Assembly (NCBI GenBank): GCA_963457665.1
Contig: OY735203.1
Span: 5,577,850-5,641,849 of the forward strand
DNA length: 64,000 nt
Reading direction: 5' to 3'
Source of the DNA: Thysanoteuthis rhombus
Taxonomy: Eukaryota > Mollusca > Cephalopoda > Oegopsida > Thysanoteuthidae
The position numbers and the translations under genes are program-made. Below, one piece after another: positions 34,641 to 47,043 of the stretch (its first letter is position 1; every line of letters starts with the position of its first letter). The notes under the pieces were generated by a model. The model saw only the letters and a list, made by a program, of their open reading frames with translations, was not told the origin of the DNA and ran no database searches.

Positions 34641-36744
34641 TTTTTCTACATGACCCTTTTGAACCTTTCACTATATCTTCTGGGATGGCCTGAGTATCAG
34701 TCATGATAGGGGTGTACATATCATTCTTCATCCACCATCCCCAACTGAGTGGATCTATGTCTACATTATTCAACAGCCATTAGTCTAGGCGATTGGTGTA
34801 GAATTTGATTGGAATTGCTCCATTTGTGATAAAGCTTAAAACTTGGCATAGTGATACTTCAAGTTGTATTGAACAATTTCAAATATGGAGACATTCTGGA
34901 ATGGACTTCCTTTAGGATAATATACATTTATTTTTTAACTTGTAACATTTCACTTGCACTTTTCATGTGGCTGATGTCTTTCATTGATAAAGCAAAGGCA
35001 TCAAAAACAACTATATGCGTTTTGAACTGAGAGCAAAAATCAACATACTTCTGGAAAATATTGCTGAATATCTCATTCTCACACCAATTACAGAGGAAAG
35101 TACCACCATCAGCAATCCTGATACCTTTGATTATCTCAGTGGCTATGATTCTTTCTACAAAGAATGTGTTTTGACTCTGGCTAGTCTCATCATTTCCCCT
35201 TTGAACAGTAATGTTGGATAGTGTGTTCATAGTAGAAGTTACTTCCAGTCTCTGGCTTTCTTTCAACTACAGCAACCAAGTGTAAAAAATAGTTTTTCTT
35301 TGTTGATAGTTACCAATGAATAATGGCACTTCAGAGTAGTGATTTGATCCTTTCTCTTAAATGAGCAGTTGACGAATGTTTTACCATTTAGTGTCTTCTA
35401 CATAGATTTAAATTCCTGTTGCTAGCAAATGAATTCCATCTTGTTTTGTTTGAAAAACTTTTACCTAGATACTTTTAACCCCTAGGATAATAAAATTAAC
35501 CTTTGATTGTAATTTACATTTTGCAATAAGCTATGAATTACAGAAAGAAATCATAGAGTTTCTGGTAAGACATTGGTTGTAAGTGTAAAAACATTCAAAA
35601 ATTTTTGAAATCTTTTATTTCAAATCCACTATTTTGACTTTTCTAACCCCAAGTGGTTGTTAAAATTTCTTGAAAATGGCATTTTTCTAAAACTTTAAGG
35701 TATTGGCTTCAATTTTGATCACCACAAACTTTTTTGTTTAAGATCATCTATGGCTAAAAAAATGTACATAAAAAAAAAGTTGATACCACCCAATTTTTTA
35801 AATAAATTTCCCATTTACTCAAAATACCCTACCTTACATTTTGATCGATATCCTTTCTGCCCAACAGACATGAATTGACAAGATCCACCATTTAAAAGCC
35901 CATGAAATTCTTCTTAAAATGATATACATTGTCAATTTATCTGAATCTTTTCCTGCCATTTTTTTTAAGGAAAATTCTACAGGACTATAAACAGCTCAGA
36001 CATAATAAAGGACATGAAGAAGAAAAAGTGTTTCATCCATAAGAAAGAAAAGTTATCTTTCTATGTATTTTTTAATTATATCAGCATGAATTTGTTTGAA
36101 CTAAAATCAGAATGAACAGACTATTAATTTTCAAACAGAAATGATGAGAACATAACTCTGCAAATCATTCTGACTAGTATCTTCAGCTTCGTTGTTTTTT
36201 CAATGCTTCATTCGAGAATTACATTTAATACTCTTTCATCCCAGATACGTTTTGCTTAAGATCACTATGTAGCTCTTGTCTTGTAGTGTATAATTTTCAT
36301 TTTGCTCTTCTATCTTTATATGTTTTCCGTTATAAACAATGTAGTATAATTGATATTTTCTCAGAATACCAGGTGCAGAAAACTAATAAAATGTTCGCAT
36401 GATGACGTGCTGAAACTTTCATTCCATTCTCATTTCATTGAAACATGTAAAGGTTTTAAAAGTAAAAAAAACAAGACTGAATGTGATTTTTGAAAATGTT
36501 TTGAAAATTATCAATGCAGGGGTGTATTGTTCTTGCTATGACAATACAAAGTTCGTCCATAAAATATCAAATCAAAAAAACTGTTCGTGGGGATTGTAGT
36601 AAGATTGCAATTATTCAGAGGATACACTCTTCTGAGAGGTCACTCAGCAGTGGGACGCCATTGAGTGAGCTTGTATACTATATGACTACTGTATAAACAA
36701 TTCAGGGTTTTTTGGGGTGAAATATTACATCATCTGGATCTCTC
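34641..36744. other. AT-rich stretch without recognisable genes
   Basis: Open frames up to 112 codons (minus strand, 35266-34928) carry no recognised motif. No shared repeat detected. Confidence 0.45.
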
Positions 36745-36985
36745 AGTGCCCCTATCATCTAGATTTGGCTCCCTAAGACTACTAATTTTTTGCCATTGAA
36801 AAGAAGATTTTGGACTCTGGACAAGATCAAAGAAAATGTGACGTGGCAATTGACGGCAATCCTGGAAAGACTTTGCAGACTGTTTTAAAAAGTGGAGGGA
36901 ATGCTTAGATAAGTCCATGTGGTCCCATGGGGAGTATTTTGTAAGGACTAAGGTATCAATGCTGTTAAACGTATCACTCAAAATC
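36745..36985 (+). pseudogene. mariner-like transposase C-terminal fragment
   Basis: Plus-strand codons from 36750 give 'PYHLDLAP', stop, 'DY', stop, 'FF', matching the PYSPDLAPCDYHFF motif that carries the third catalytic aspartate of mariner transposases. After a frame shift, 36870-36945 gives 'DFADCFKKWRECLDKSMW' then 'SHGEYF', matching the C-terminal FQDCFQKWK...C..S.GDYF block. The first two catalytic aspartates and the DNA-binding region are absent, so this is a broken fragment. No TIRs were identified around it. Confidence 0.8.
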
Positions 36986-37344
36986 CCGATATCACCCTTG
37001 TAAAGGAGATTTCATTTTATTTACTTCCGGTAAGAGTGCCACACACATTTTAAAATATTGTTAAACAGGGTGAATGAACTCACACATGTACTGACCTATA
37101 TGAATAGATTATACCACTGTCAGTGGCCCCACAAAACCCTAAAAAGATTCAGAAACTTCACTGGATTTTAATGAGGACTGCTATTATTATTTATTTATTA
37201 TGATAAATAAGAAAAAATGAAGTGTCACACTCACACTACAAATATAAAGAGCAGAATATGAGAAGAATGGTCCTGGAAGAAATCTCATTAATTGGTAGAA
37301 GAGAAAAAGGAGATTAGCATAGAATCATGCTGTAGAGCAGGCAT

Positions 37345-38235
37345 AATTTCAGAGTGACTCAGATATGCAATTGCAATGGACACCTATGAATACTAAAAGT
37401 TACTTTACATTTCCAGTAGAATCTCTTACCCCACTGAGACAATAGTGGTCAATAATGTTAAAGTAGTCAGGTGGTATTCTGAGATAGCCAGTAGAGGGAC
37501 CAGGAAACAGCTTAGGGACTAAAAGGAATGGTTTTTTGTATTCTATGTGATATGGAAACCAGAAAACCAACTGAAATAAGGTCCTTAAATCAGACTTTGT
37601 ACCTTTGGGCTCTTCTGAGTAGAGCCAGCCAAAAAATAGTCAAAGGAAGTGATGCAAGGTCGTGGGCAGGACCCTAAATGAATTGGAAAAAATGATGCGC
37701 TGTGAATAACTGAAGATTCCAGATACAAATTGAAAAGTAGTGTCAAAGGTGTCAGACAAAAGAATGCAGATCTATGTTGGCAGTACCAACTTAATGAGAG
37801 TTTGAATGTCTAGAGGTAGACCAAAACTGAACAGATATATGGAGAACGCTACTAAATAGTATCGCCATTGGACTACATGGTATAGATAGCCAACATTATT
37901 TATCACACATTGGAAATTATTGATGCTATAAAAGGAAAACTTGTTCGTTTACCAAAATTGATGAACATCTTAAATGTAACCCAGAAGTCAGTAAACAAAT
38001 CAACAGTCCAATATAACTAATAATACTGTCAGCAGATGGACTGACAATGTGTTTGTGACCAATGCCTGGATTGAGAAGAAAATTTTTTTTTGCACAAAAC
38101 AGCCTGATAGACCATCTGTTGGAAGTTCCACAAGATTTTGATAACACTTGCAAGATGATTGGAGGCATGAAACACCTTGTAATAGTCCTGTATTAGGGGG
38201 GATGAAAGAAACCCTTGAAATATTAGCAAAGCTAA
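37345..38235. repeat. Long dispersed repeat E, copy 2
   Basis: Second copy of the repeat at 19705-20775, same orientation, shorter through internal gaps. Short minus-strand open frames across the shared right part share 'LTSGLHLR' with copy 1, but frames are not conserved throughout. Class unknown. Confidence 0.65.
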
Positions 38236-38994
38236 CTTCATTTTCTTAATTGTGAATCAAGGATTCCTTATCTGCAAATAATGATATTTCTAAATTTCTG
38301 TCTTTAATAGTACAAGTCTTGAAGGAAGAAGTTGTATTCTTCTCCAGACAATAAGCAATAAGATTAAAATTACATCACTAGAATTTAGACCAAAGGAGTA
38401 GCTTCAACTTGTGCTTCAGGAAATGAACCCATGTCTCATTTGAACATATTTCTTTATTCTGTATCCCTGCTATTTGATTTGAAAATCAAGGAACGTATTG
38501 GCCAAAAGTATCTTGATCAAATGGAAGAACAAAAATGATATAGAGATGGAAAACTCATCAAAAAAATCAAATTGAGTTGAAGTTTCATGCTTTTAAACAT
38601 TCAGTATGGGCATCTGCTGATACTTCCCCATGGAAGGGCAAAAGGATATATACTAAAAAGTTTCAGGTAAAAGACTATGGAGTGTCCAAGCTGTGACCCT
38701 CTTTGAGCTGTCACTGTTCATAGGGGCACCATTGATTCCCAGTCTCCCTGAGAATCTGACTTTCAACTCCCTTTGTCCTCAGTGAGAAGGCCTGACCCTA
38801 TTACATCCCCCAGCAGATATACATGCCCTTAACATTTGGTTTTAATATGCAGAGATCAATTCACAGATTCACATTCCCTAAAACCTCAAAATAAATATAT
38901 ATGTATAAGTATAAATGGGTGTGTACGTTTGCATATCCACCTATCTATGATTTGCTTCATAGCTAAGATAGTTGCTCATTCGTGGTCAGTGTTT

Positions 38995-39440
38995 GAATTT
39001 TGATACAACCAATGCATCCTACCAATAATCACCTATGGAGCAGAAATATGGAACCTAACAAAGTGACATGCTGCAAACTGAGAAGCATGCAACATATACA
39101 GGAGAGAATCATGCACAATTTCAGATCAAGAGATCACAAGTTTGCACAGTATATCAGAGAAAAGACAGGAGTCCCAGACATCATGAAAACTGTTAGAGAA
39201 TTTGAATAGCAATGGGCCAGACATGCTGCAAGAATGGCACACCAGACATCACAACTCACAACATCAATTCCAAGAGTTCATATGCAAAATAATGGCCAAC
39301 AGAAAATGAAAAGACGAGACAAACTAGATGAATTCAGAAAGTACTGACAATGTGATGCCCATGATAGAAAGGCCTGGCAGATCTTGGGGAAGGTCTATGT
39401 CCAACGACAGACACTCTCAGGCTGCTGACGATGAAAAACT
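38995..39440 (+). pseudogene. RTE-type LINE 3' end (copy 4)
   Basis: Plus-strand translation gives 'IQPMHPTNNHLWSRNME' (frame-shifted QCILPIITYGAEIWN), then 'KLRSMQHIQERIMHNF' and 'AQYIREKTGVPDIMKTVR'. Further on come 'WARHAARMA' and 'KMKRRDKLDEFRKY' in other frames. It ends 'GGTCTATGTCCAACGACAGACACTC' and GCTGACGATGA, the family 3' end. 5' truncated, frame broken. Confidence 0.85.
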
Positions 39441-39639
39441 AAAAAATTGAATATTGATTTTTCTAAACCAGCAAGTAATCTCAATTTCTAAGATTGGACT
39501 ATCTTCTTACCTACATCCAATCAGTACATTGTTTACTTAGAACATGCGTTAAATTTATGTAGCAAAAACATTGACCAATTTATTTGTTCATATTCTTTTA
39601 TAACTATCTATTCAAGTCTGTTTATGAATCAGTATTCAG

Positions 39640-40015
39640 CTGTGTGTGCCATTCTTGCAACATGACCAGTCCATTGAGTTTTCTAATGGATCCTATAATG
39701 TCTTGGACCCCTGTTTTCTCCCTGATATACTTTGCTGTCTTGTGAGGTTGGGCATGATTCTTTCATGTGCATGTTGTATGCTTCTTAGTCTTTGGATCAG
39801 TCTCTTGGTTTGGTTTCATGTTTCAGCTCCATAGGTGACTATCGGGATGATACATTGGTGGCATACCCTTCTTTTAGAGACCAATTGGATCTTCGTTTTT
39901 TTGAAGGTTGAGCTTGATCTACCAAAGGCAGAAAAAAATATAGGCTCCACAACGCCCATGGTAGAGAGATGTGGTGAATCCTTGGGAAGGTCTATGTCCA
40001 ACAACAGGCGTTATT
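39640..40015. mobile_element. RTE-type LINE copy 5 with 5' inversion
   Basis: Positions 39640-39915 are the internal part of the RTE tail in reverse orientation. On the minus strand they run from the YGAET region to GTTGCAAGAATGGCACAC. Positions 39935-40015 are the extreme 3' end in forward orientation, ending GGTCTATGTCCAACAACAGG. The roughly 150 bases that normally separate the two parts are missing. An inverted 5' part joined to a forward 3' end with loss at the junction is the structure expected from twin priming during target-primed reverse transcription. Confidence 0.75.
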
Positions 40016-40020
40016 TTAAT

Positions 40021-40400
40021 AACTACTGCCCCACAAATGCCCTGCTTGACCAATCAGCCACTTAGGTATATCACTGTTTTATTAAGATGTTTTCATCTCT
40101 CAAAATGAACACAGCTGAAACAAACCAAAACAAAGGTCAGTTAGTGTACTTGAAACCGACAGACATGGATTAGTAGTAATAGTGTCCAGATTCTTCTCTC
40201 TTTATTCAATTATGTGTATGTGTCTGGGCACTCCTGGTCACAGTTATTCGGGCTACAACCTTGGAAATTTGCATGAGTACACCACTAGGCACAATCTGAA
40301 GTGATTTTATTTTGGTCTCTTTGGTCATTTTGAACCAACAATGCCCAAGTCTTGTACTGGTATTTTTTGGGGGTCATTTTACATAAAGATATATTTATGC
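40021..40400 (-). repeat. Family A element, copy 6 (reverse, interrupted)
   Basis: The left part, CCCCACAAATG..CTGCTTGACCAATCAGCCA, breaks off at about 40065 and the family resumes at 40186 with CCAGATTCTTCTCTCTTTATTC. The 120 bases between have no counterpart in other copies. The copy starts directly after the RTE 3' end. Confidence 0.7.
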
Positions 40401-40555
40401 AAGATATGGATGTATAAATCTATTTCTTCCTTTCTCCCATGTTTGTGTGTGCATGAATCATGAAGTAAAACTACAGACACCTGTTCCTCGAACATTTTCT
40501 TTGCTTCAAATAAAGCAGAATAGAAATATGAATTGTATTTTGAATTGATTATGGA

Positions 40556-41040
40556 TCTGGTTTAGTCACTCATTAGAAACCATCATATGACCAACCTCTT
40601 TTTGGCAGCATCCTGTGTTGCTGGTGATCAATTAAAAGACTGGGAAATGGGGTGATCAATACATGAGCCACGTCTCTCACATTTTGTTAGGCAGTGATTG
40701 CTAAAAAGAAGTCTGAATTTCCAAAAGGCAGTAGTGAATGCTGCCGGACACAAACCAAGGAATCAGTTGAACATAAACTTTCATTGTAAATCAAACCCTC
40801 CACTAAAGATCTAGGGAGGGGGATAAAAAAAAGTTTTTTCTAGACATGATACAGAGTGAATGGTTAAACTTTCATCCCTCTAGCTCTATTAGTACAGCTA
40901 GTACACATGGTTTATACATATATACATGCATAGACAGTCAGCCAGCCAGTAAACCAATGAGAACAACTAAAAAAAGATCTGAAAAAACCTGTATTGATGG
41001 TTTTTGTGACAGATCTGGTTGACAGTATCTGATATTTGAG
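40556..41040 (+). repeat. Family C element, copy 7
   Basis: Longest C copy: TTTAGTCACTCATTAGAAACC at the left and TTGACAGTATCTGATATTTGAG at the right. It faces copy 8, which is reversed, across about 620 bp. Confidence 0.78.
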
Positions 41041-41659
41041 AGAAACCAACTTTTAAAGCACAAAGTTACATCAGCGCATACACATGGACATATATGAATA
41101 AGACTACTTATATTCCCCTGGGATTCGGTCAGTCAATTACAGAGTAACAAAGTGATATGTCAGACTGCATTAACCAAATCACATTGCATTGATATAAAAA
41201 ACATCCATTTTGATTAGATGTCATTTTCCACTTTTTCATTTGTTTTCACATTTTTATTTTCATTAAAAGTATTTTTCAGTGAAAAGACTTTTTTTTCTTT
41301 CTTTTGTATCTTTATTGACCGGTTCCCATTGAATACTGCCGGCTTCAATTGATTTTGGTTGTCTGAATTTCTTTTTCATTCTTTTTTTATTTTTTTTTGG
41401 CATGTTTGTCATATTATTGTTCCATTAATTTTAAACAATGCATGTTTCTACAGCTATCGCAGATTTACAAACCATACAGGCCGAACTATGAGACGATTGG
41501 TTTACAAAAGTATCGGGAGGACCACTGTTTATTCCAATTCATCCAAACTCCATAAATATCCTCATACAGCTTTGGTAGACAACCTCCTAGTCATAATACC
41601 AGCCTATAGGGTAGAGAGTAATATTTGCATAGTCAAAAATAGTCAACCATAGCTATCAC

Positions 41660-42025
41660 AAAAACTGTCAAAATAGATTTCTCCAGTTTTTAAGTGGCTC
41701 TGGCACGCTATGTATGTGTTGAAAATTTAAGCATTTACTTCTTATCATGTCTTGGAAAAAAAGTTTTGTACTGTCCCCCCCAAATCCTTAGTAGGGGGTT
41801 CAATTTGCAATGTAAGTTAATGTTGAATAAGTCCCTTAATTTGTGTCTAGCTGCATTCTCTCTTTTTTCTTAAAATTCGGACTTCTTAGTGATCCAACAA
41901 ATGCGAGAGAAATAACTCGTTTGTTAACCACCCGCTTTTTCCAATTCTATAATTATTCACGTAACATGGTATGCTGCCAAGAGACATTGGTCACATGACA
42001 GTTTCTTCTGTGTGACCAAGCAGAT
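41660..42025 (-). repeat. Family C element, copy 8 (reverse)
   Basis: AAAACTGTCAAAATAG at the left and ACATGACAGTTTCTTCTGTGTGACCAA at the right are its ends. Internal landmarks CCCCCCCAAATCCTTAGTAGGGGG and TTTGCAATGTAAGTTAATG are present in reverse. Confidence 0.75.
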
Positions 42026-42904
42026 CTTCTTTCTTGTTTCAATTAAATGTCCATCTCATACACAGCATACACCAACAAGCATATGTGTGTTTATTTTCAA
42101 ATGACTAAGTACCAGTGCTATTAATTTGCTACTCCAAGCATCTGACTCAGAGGCTTCTATTGTATTTCAAAGCCAAACACAGTCAATGCACGTGAATTAT
42201 TATGTTACAAAGTTTTTAATTTGCTCTGCTTTGGTCATACATGACAGTGAACAAATAAAGTGAAATAATTGTTTTCATAAGTTTATATTATGAAGACGGT
42301 AAGTACATTTTTATCATTTAAACTTCTTTTAAGAATTGCATCTGACTCTGACTTAGAACCAGTCATTTGTATGGTAGCATTATCTTCAAAGTTAAATGAA
42401 CACACATAAAACTGTTTTGTAAACTGTCACACATGATTATACTCAGCCGTCCATACTAACATATACATGGATATCAATTTTGTTGTATACTGTTTTTAAG
42501 AGTTGGCCGTGATGGTAATGTGTTGTCCTCTTATCTGGTTGCACAACGCTATCAAATTTAGTTGGTTACCTATTGCAAAACTCAAGGGATTGATTAGACG
42601 TTTTGGAACTCTCAACACGCTCTTACTGTTTACGCACATGCTAAAATAACTGGCATCCTCTCATGTCATCCTGTTCATTTTTGTTTTTCTCCTGGGCTTC
42701 TGGGGAGTGGGAGGTGATATTCCAATGGTAATAGTGGGAGTGATATCCAACTATTTTATACACTTGGCCATGTTTCTTGTGTGTGTGTGTGTACATTCCA
42801 AAATATATTTAAGTTATATAAATATTAACTGCTATGTTATCCTGATTTTTGTGTCCTTGTTTTTGTTGAGGGCAATAGCACAACATTGAATTGAAAACAC
42901 TGAA

Positions 42905-43475
42905 CCCTACCCAAGAAAGTAGATCTGCCTTGGACTAAAAGACTCTACGAAGTCTTGAAAAGAAGAGGAAATCAAAAGGAAAATCACTCTAGGCTTGAAA
43001 GCTTTTGGTTGAGAAGACAAAAAAATCACATTAGTTCTGAGAAAGAGGGTATACAACCAATGCATCCTCAAAAAGTTACCTATGGAGTTGAAATATGGAG
43101 CTTAACCAAGAGATCGACCCTCAAACTGGGAACCATGCAATGTGCTCAACATCACATGGAAATATTATAAGACAGCACAGTATAGAGAAGTAAAACAGGA
43201 AGCAGCGATATCATAAAATCCATAAGAAAACCCAAATAGCAAGGGGTTGGTTATGTTGGAAGAATGGCAGACAACTGCTGGCCATTGCCACTCACAATGT
43301 GGATCTCGAGAAATCAAGTGCAAAACTGTGGTTGGCAGAAAATATGATGGTGTGACGAACTGGACAAAGTATTGGTTCTGTGATACTCACAATAGAAAGG
43401 TCTGACAAATCGCGGAAGGCCTATGTCCAATGACGGATGCTAAAAGGCCAATGATGATAATGATGATCCATAAAT
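42905..43475 (+). pseudogene. RTE-type LINE 3' end (copy 6)
   Basis: Plus-strand translation gives 'VTYGVEIWSLTKRSTLKL' (equivalent of VTYGAETWSLTKR), then frame-broken 'DIIKSIRKP' and 'GYVGRMADN'. The 3' end is CCTATGTCCAATGACGGATGC followed by TAAAAGGCCAATGATGATAATGATG. The upstream limit near 42905 precedes a decayed 'YLG' region. Endonuclease and RT core are absent. Confidence 0.85.
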
Positions 43476-43639
43476 GGAATGAACAAAAAGCATGTACAGA
43501 CCTTGGAAAAATTTATACACGCTCACGCTGATTGGACAAAATAAGAAGGAAGCACTTAGAGAGTGCACACCTATGCCAATACCATTTCCACTGGAAACTT
43601 GATGAAGATCACTTCATTATAGCTGTGATACAGGGGAGA

Positions 43640-44065
43640 TCACTGTAAAAAATACCTGGATCTGCCCCCCCTAAAATTTAATCAATATTTCCTATGGGCT
43701 TCCTTTTTGACAAAATGTTATTGGAGTTCATTGAGAACTTTTTGGGATATTGTGTGTATTCATATGATCAAATATATAAGAGTACAAAGAAAAATCTTTC
43801 AATGGAAAAAATTCCTGTATCTGCCATGAAAATTTAACCAATTTCTCATCATCTCATGGCTCACATTTCCTGAAAATTTAATTGAAATTCAATGTGAGCT
43901 TTTGGAGATATTGTGTGGACATATAGCTATGATGCATGGGGAGGTAACAGAAAAAATCTTATCAACCTATTCCAAAATTTAGTCACTTCTTCCATTGTTC
44001 TTGGCGACCTTTCCATGAAAGTCTATAGAAATTGAGAACTTTTGGAGATATTGTCGTAGGTATCC
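43640..44065 (+). repeat. Three degenerate ~150-bp direct repeats
   Basis: The phrase 'CCTG.ATCTGCC..AAAATTTAA.CAAT' followed by 'GAGAACTTTTGGGATATTGT' recurs three times, starting near 43655, 43815 and 43965. Each ends in GGAGATATTGTGT-like sequence. Non-coding, origin unknown. Confidence 0.65.
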
Positions 44066-45055
44066 CAGATTGAGATGGGTTTGGAAGTTGGAACCATATA
44101 TTCAAGAAAGGATAATGATACTGAACAATTATTACCCCTACATTAATGTATCAATGTAAAAAGATGATATTATTCTTTGCAGGTAACAGGATTGCTGCTA
44201 AGATATATTTCAAATATATCCTTTTGCTGTCCCCAACACCTGGGAATATATCATTTGGCCAAGTTAGGCTAGATCAGCAATGTACTTTCTAAGTTTCTAA
44301 TGAAATTTTTTGTATAGATTGCTAAGAAACTAAGGAGGTAACTGTATTTATATTTGTATGTATTTAGGTAACAGAAATTTATATTTGATACCTGCGTGAT
44401 ACTTTTATCTTGGAATTTGATTAATATCATCATTGTTCCCAGGGTTATGTTACATATACCTGCAAAGTTTTGTCTAATTCCTTTCAGCAGTTTAGGGATG
44501 CATTATCTACAAACAGACGGCAAAATTATACATGAAAGTATAACTTAGGATCGATACCCACGTTCTGCTCATTTTGCTTTTGCTAGTTGGAAGAAAAAGA
44601 TCTGTATTCAATTGATAGGCAGCCATATTGTCATTAGAACTGCAGCATCAGTATTGAAAATAACCAAGAAGAGAAGCATGGCACTTCCTAAAGTAAGTCA
44701 GCAACTTATAAGAGACCTACTTCTTTTCTAGATAATGGTTTACTTCTCAAATTGACTTCTGTCATTCTGAAAAGAATACCTTTTTCTCAAATTTCACTGC
44801 TTAAATCTGGAACTTTTACTCCACACCTGACATCTGATTCTTCAATTTGGTTCATGGCGGCAACGGAGGTTGTCTTTCTAGTTCTCCATTATACTGACTT
44901 GCCTGTCTGTCTGTAGAGTGCTATATTCTCATCAAAGAAATCTTAGGTCTTAAATTGGAAATATCAAGTATGTGCATGTCACTGGATCGAGTTTCTAGAA
45001 CATTCTATTTCGAAGACTTGGGGAATAAAGAGAGTGGATATGAAGGAATTAAAAC
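44066..45055. other. Stretch without recognisable genes
   Basis: No protein motif or shared repeat recognised. The piece near 44450-44530 (CTGCAAAGTTTTGTCTAATTCC...) has the look of a dispersed repeat tail, but no second copy lies in this window. Confidence 0.4.
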
Positions 45056-45057
45056 AT

Positions 45058-45428
45058 GTCTGGTTACTTACTCAATAGAAAACATAACAAGACTAACAGC
45101 TTAAGGTAGCATACCGTGATGGGGATGATCAATTCAAAAATTAGAAAAAAGGTGATCCACTAATAAATTATCTCTCTTGTCTTTTGTGCAGTAGTAATCA
45201 CTAAAAAAAGTCTGAATTTTTGATAAAACAAGCATGAATGCTACCGGTACGAACTAGTTTATTAATTTTGCATTAGCTTACATTGTTAATTGAACCTCCC
45301 TCTAAAAACCTACTGGTGGGGGGGGAGGATTTACTGGTGTAACCACTATGAATGATACAACAATAAATACACAGCCAGCCAGCTGAACTAGAAAACTAAA
45401 GAAATATATGTTGACAATTTCCAATAAA
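45058..45428 (+). repeat. Family C element, copy 9
   Basis: GTCTGGTTACTTACTCAATAGAAAAC at the left and GTTGACAATTTCCAATAAA at the right. A purine-rich linker of about 105 bp follows, then family A copy 7 in the same orientation. Confidence 0.75.
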
Positions 45429-45534
45429 AAAAAGATTTAAAGTGGATGAGAAAGAAAGACTAACAGCTTGAGGAAATTGAAGTGAGAAAAATGGAGCGAA
45501 GAAAGAGGGAAAAGTTAAGAAAAGAGGACAAATA

Positions 45535-45757
45535 TCTGTACGCAGCCTGTGTGCGCACCAAAACTAATTATCTGAAAAATTATCTAAAATTGACTTTAAA
45601 AATAGATCTTTTATCTAAAACTATCTAAAAATTACCAGCACAAGATTTGAGCATTATTGGTCCATAATGACCTTTGAGACAAAGAAAAAAACTTTTTTAT
45701 GAGTACCTACTTCAGTACTCATTCAAACTTTCAAGGTTGTAGTCCCGAAATTGTGAC
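45535..45757 (+). repeat. Family A element, copy 7 (3' truncated)
   Basis: The left end is decayed (GCAGCCTGTGTGCGCACC). Landmarks AAACTAATTATCTGAAAA, ACCAGCACAAGATTTGAGC and TCAAGGTTGTAGTCCCGAAAT are present; the right third is missing. Confidence 0.68.
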
Positions 45758-47005
45758 AAAAGATGCAAAAGTGATTGAAGGGGAAAAAGTAAATGAATGA
45801 AGAGAAAATGTGAATGACTATGAAAGAAAAGAGAAAGCCTCTTGGGTACTCTTTGAAGTCCTTCCCAGAACCCGATATAATCTCTGCACCCTCTTCTCAT
45901 AGGTCCTTGTCCAGAGAGTTGTTGTTTTGTTTCTCACAGGGGTGCTGCCAACACTGTGTGTATTTTCGTGTGGAGCACAATTGTTTCTGTATTAACATTT
46001 AATAAATAACTACCTCAATGTGTGACATCTACCTTTAGAAAAATAATTCTGCATTCCTTGATGTAAGAGTCTTTAAAAGTTATTACTGAAGATGAATGCT
46101 TTTCGATAATTTCTGAATAGCTTCTAATTCCTTCTCCTTCACTCACTTTATCTATACCTACCAGTGTCAATCAGTGTCAGTTAGAGTGCATTTGGTGGCT
46201 TAAAGGACATATCTACTCATTGTTCCATGCTGGATGAAAATTGGCAATTTCTTGGCATTCATTTTTTTAGTATGCTTAGAAAAATCTGCATTGCTCATAA
46301 GTTATGAATATTTACCCTCTTTTCTTCCCCATGGTTAGATCATCTTAGTGATCTCTGAGCTATGAATTTTTTGATATTTTTCTTGACATTGGATAGACAT
46401 CATACTAATTAAAACTTAGTAAATACAGTAAATCCATTTTGATTGACTAAAAGGCGGGGATGGTTGTCTATTTATTATGAACATCCATAATATCGAATCT
46501 TCAAATTCATATATCTTAATGCAAAAATAGCTTTGGTACAATATAGAATTTACATTTATTGAATTATGATAAAAATTAAGTCGGCAAAAATTAACAGAAG
46601 AAAATTGTCTAGCTTTAGTTCTGAAAATATTCATAGTTAGTGACAATATTTTAATTAACTTTAATTTCTGTTCTACACTCAAGTTCACACACTTCCTTTT
46701 TTATGTCTGTATTGATTGATGCACCTTTGGGTTGTAAGGATTGCAGCTTTATTCAATGAATAAAAGTAAATACTCAGAAATCGCAGATGATAACAGGATT
46801 ACTTAGAGACAAAACATAAAAGAAATTCCAAAATATCTTGTTTCAGTGAATGATAAAAAAAATTGATCCAAAATCAAAGCAATAAATATCTGAACATATC
46901 TAGATGTTCTAGGAAATTATGTAGAAATATGCTGTATTTAAAGCATTCATTATCAGCATTTGATATAAAAAAAATGAAGGATTGTTAAGTGAAAATATGG
47001 AGGTC

Positions 47006-47043
<38 letters not shown>

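Noticed and set aside
41359-41652. 97-codon open frame
   Set aside because: The first third is low-complexity T-rich translation and the rest matches nothing recognised; length is within chance expectation.
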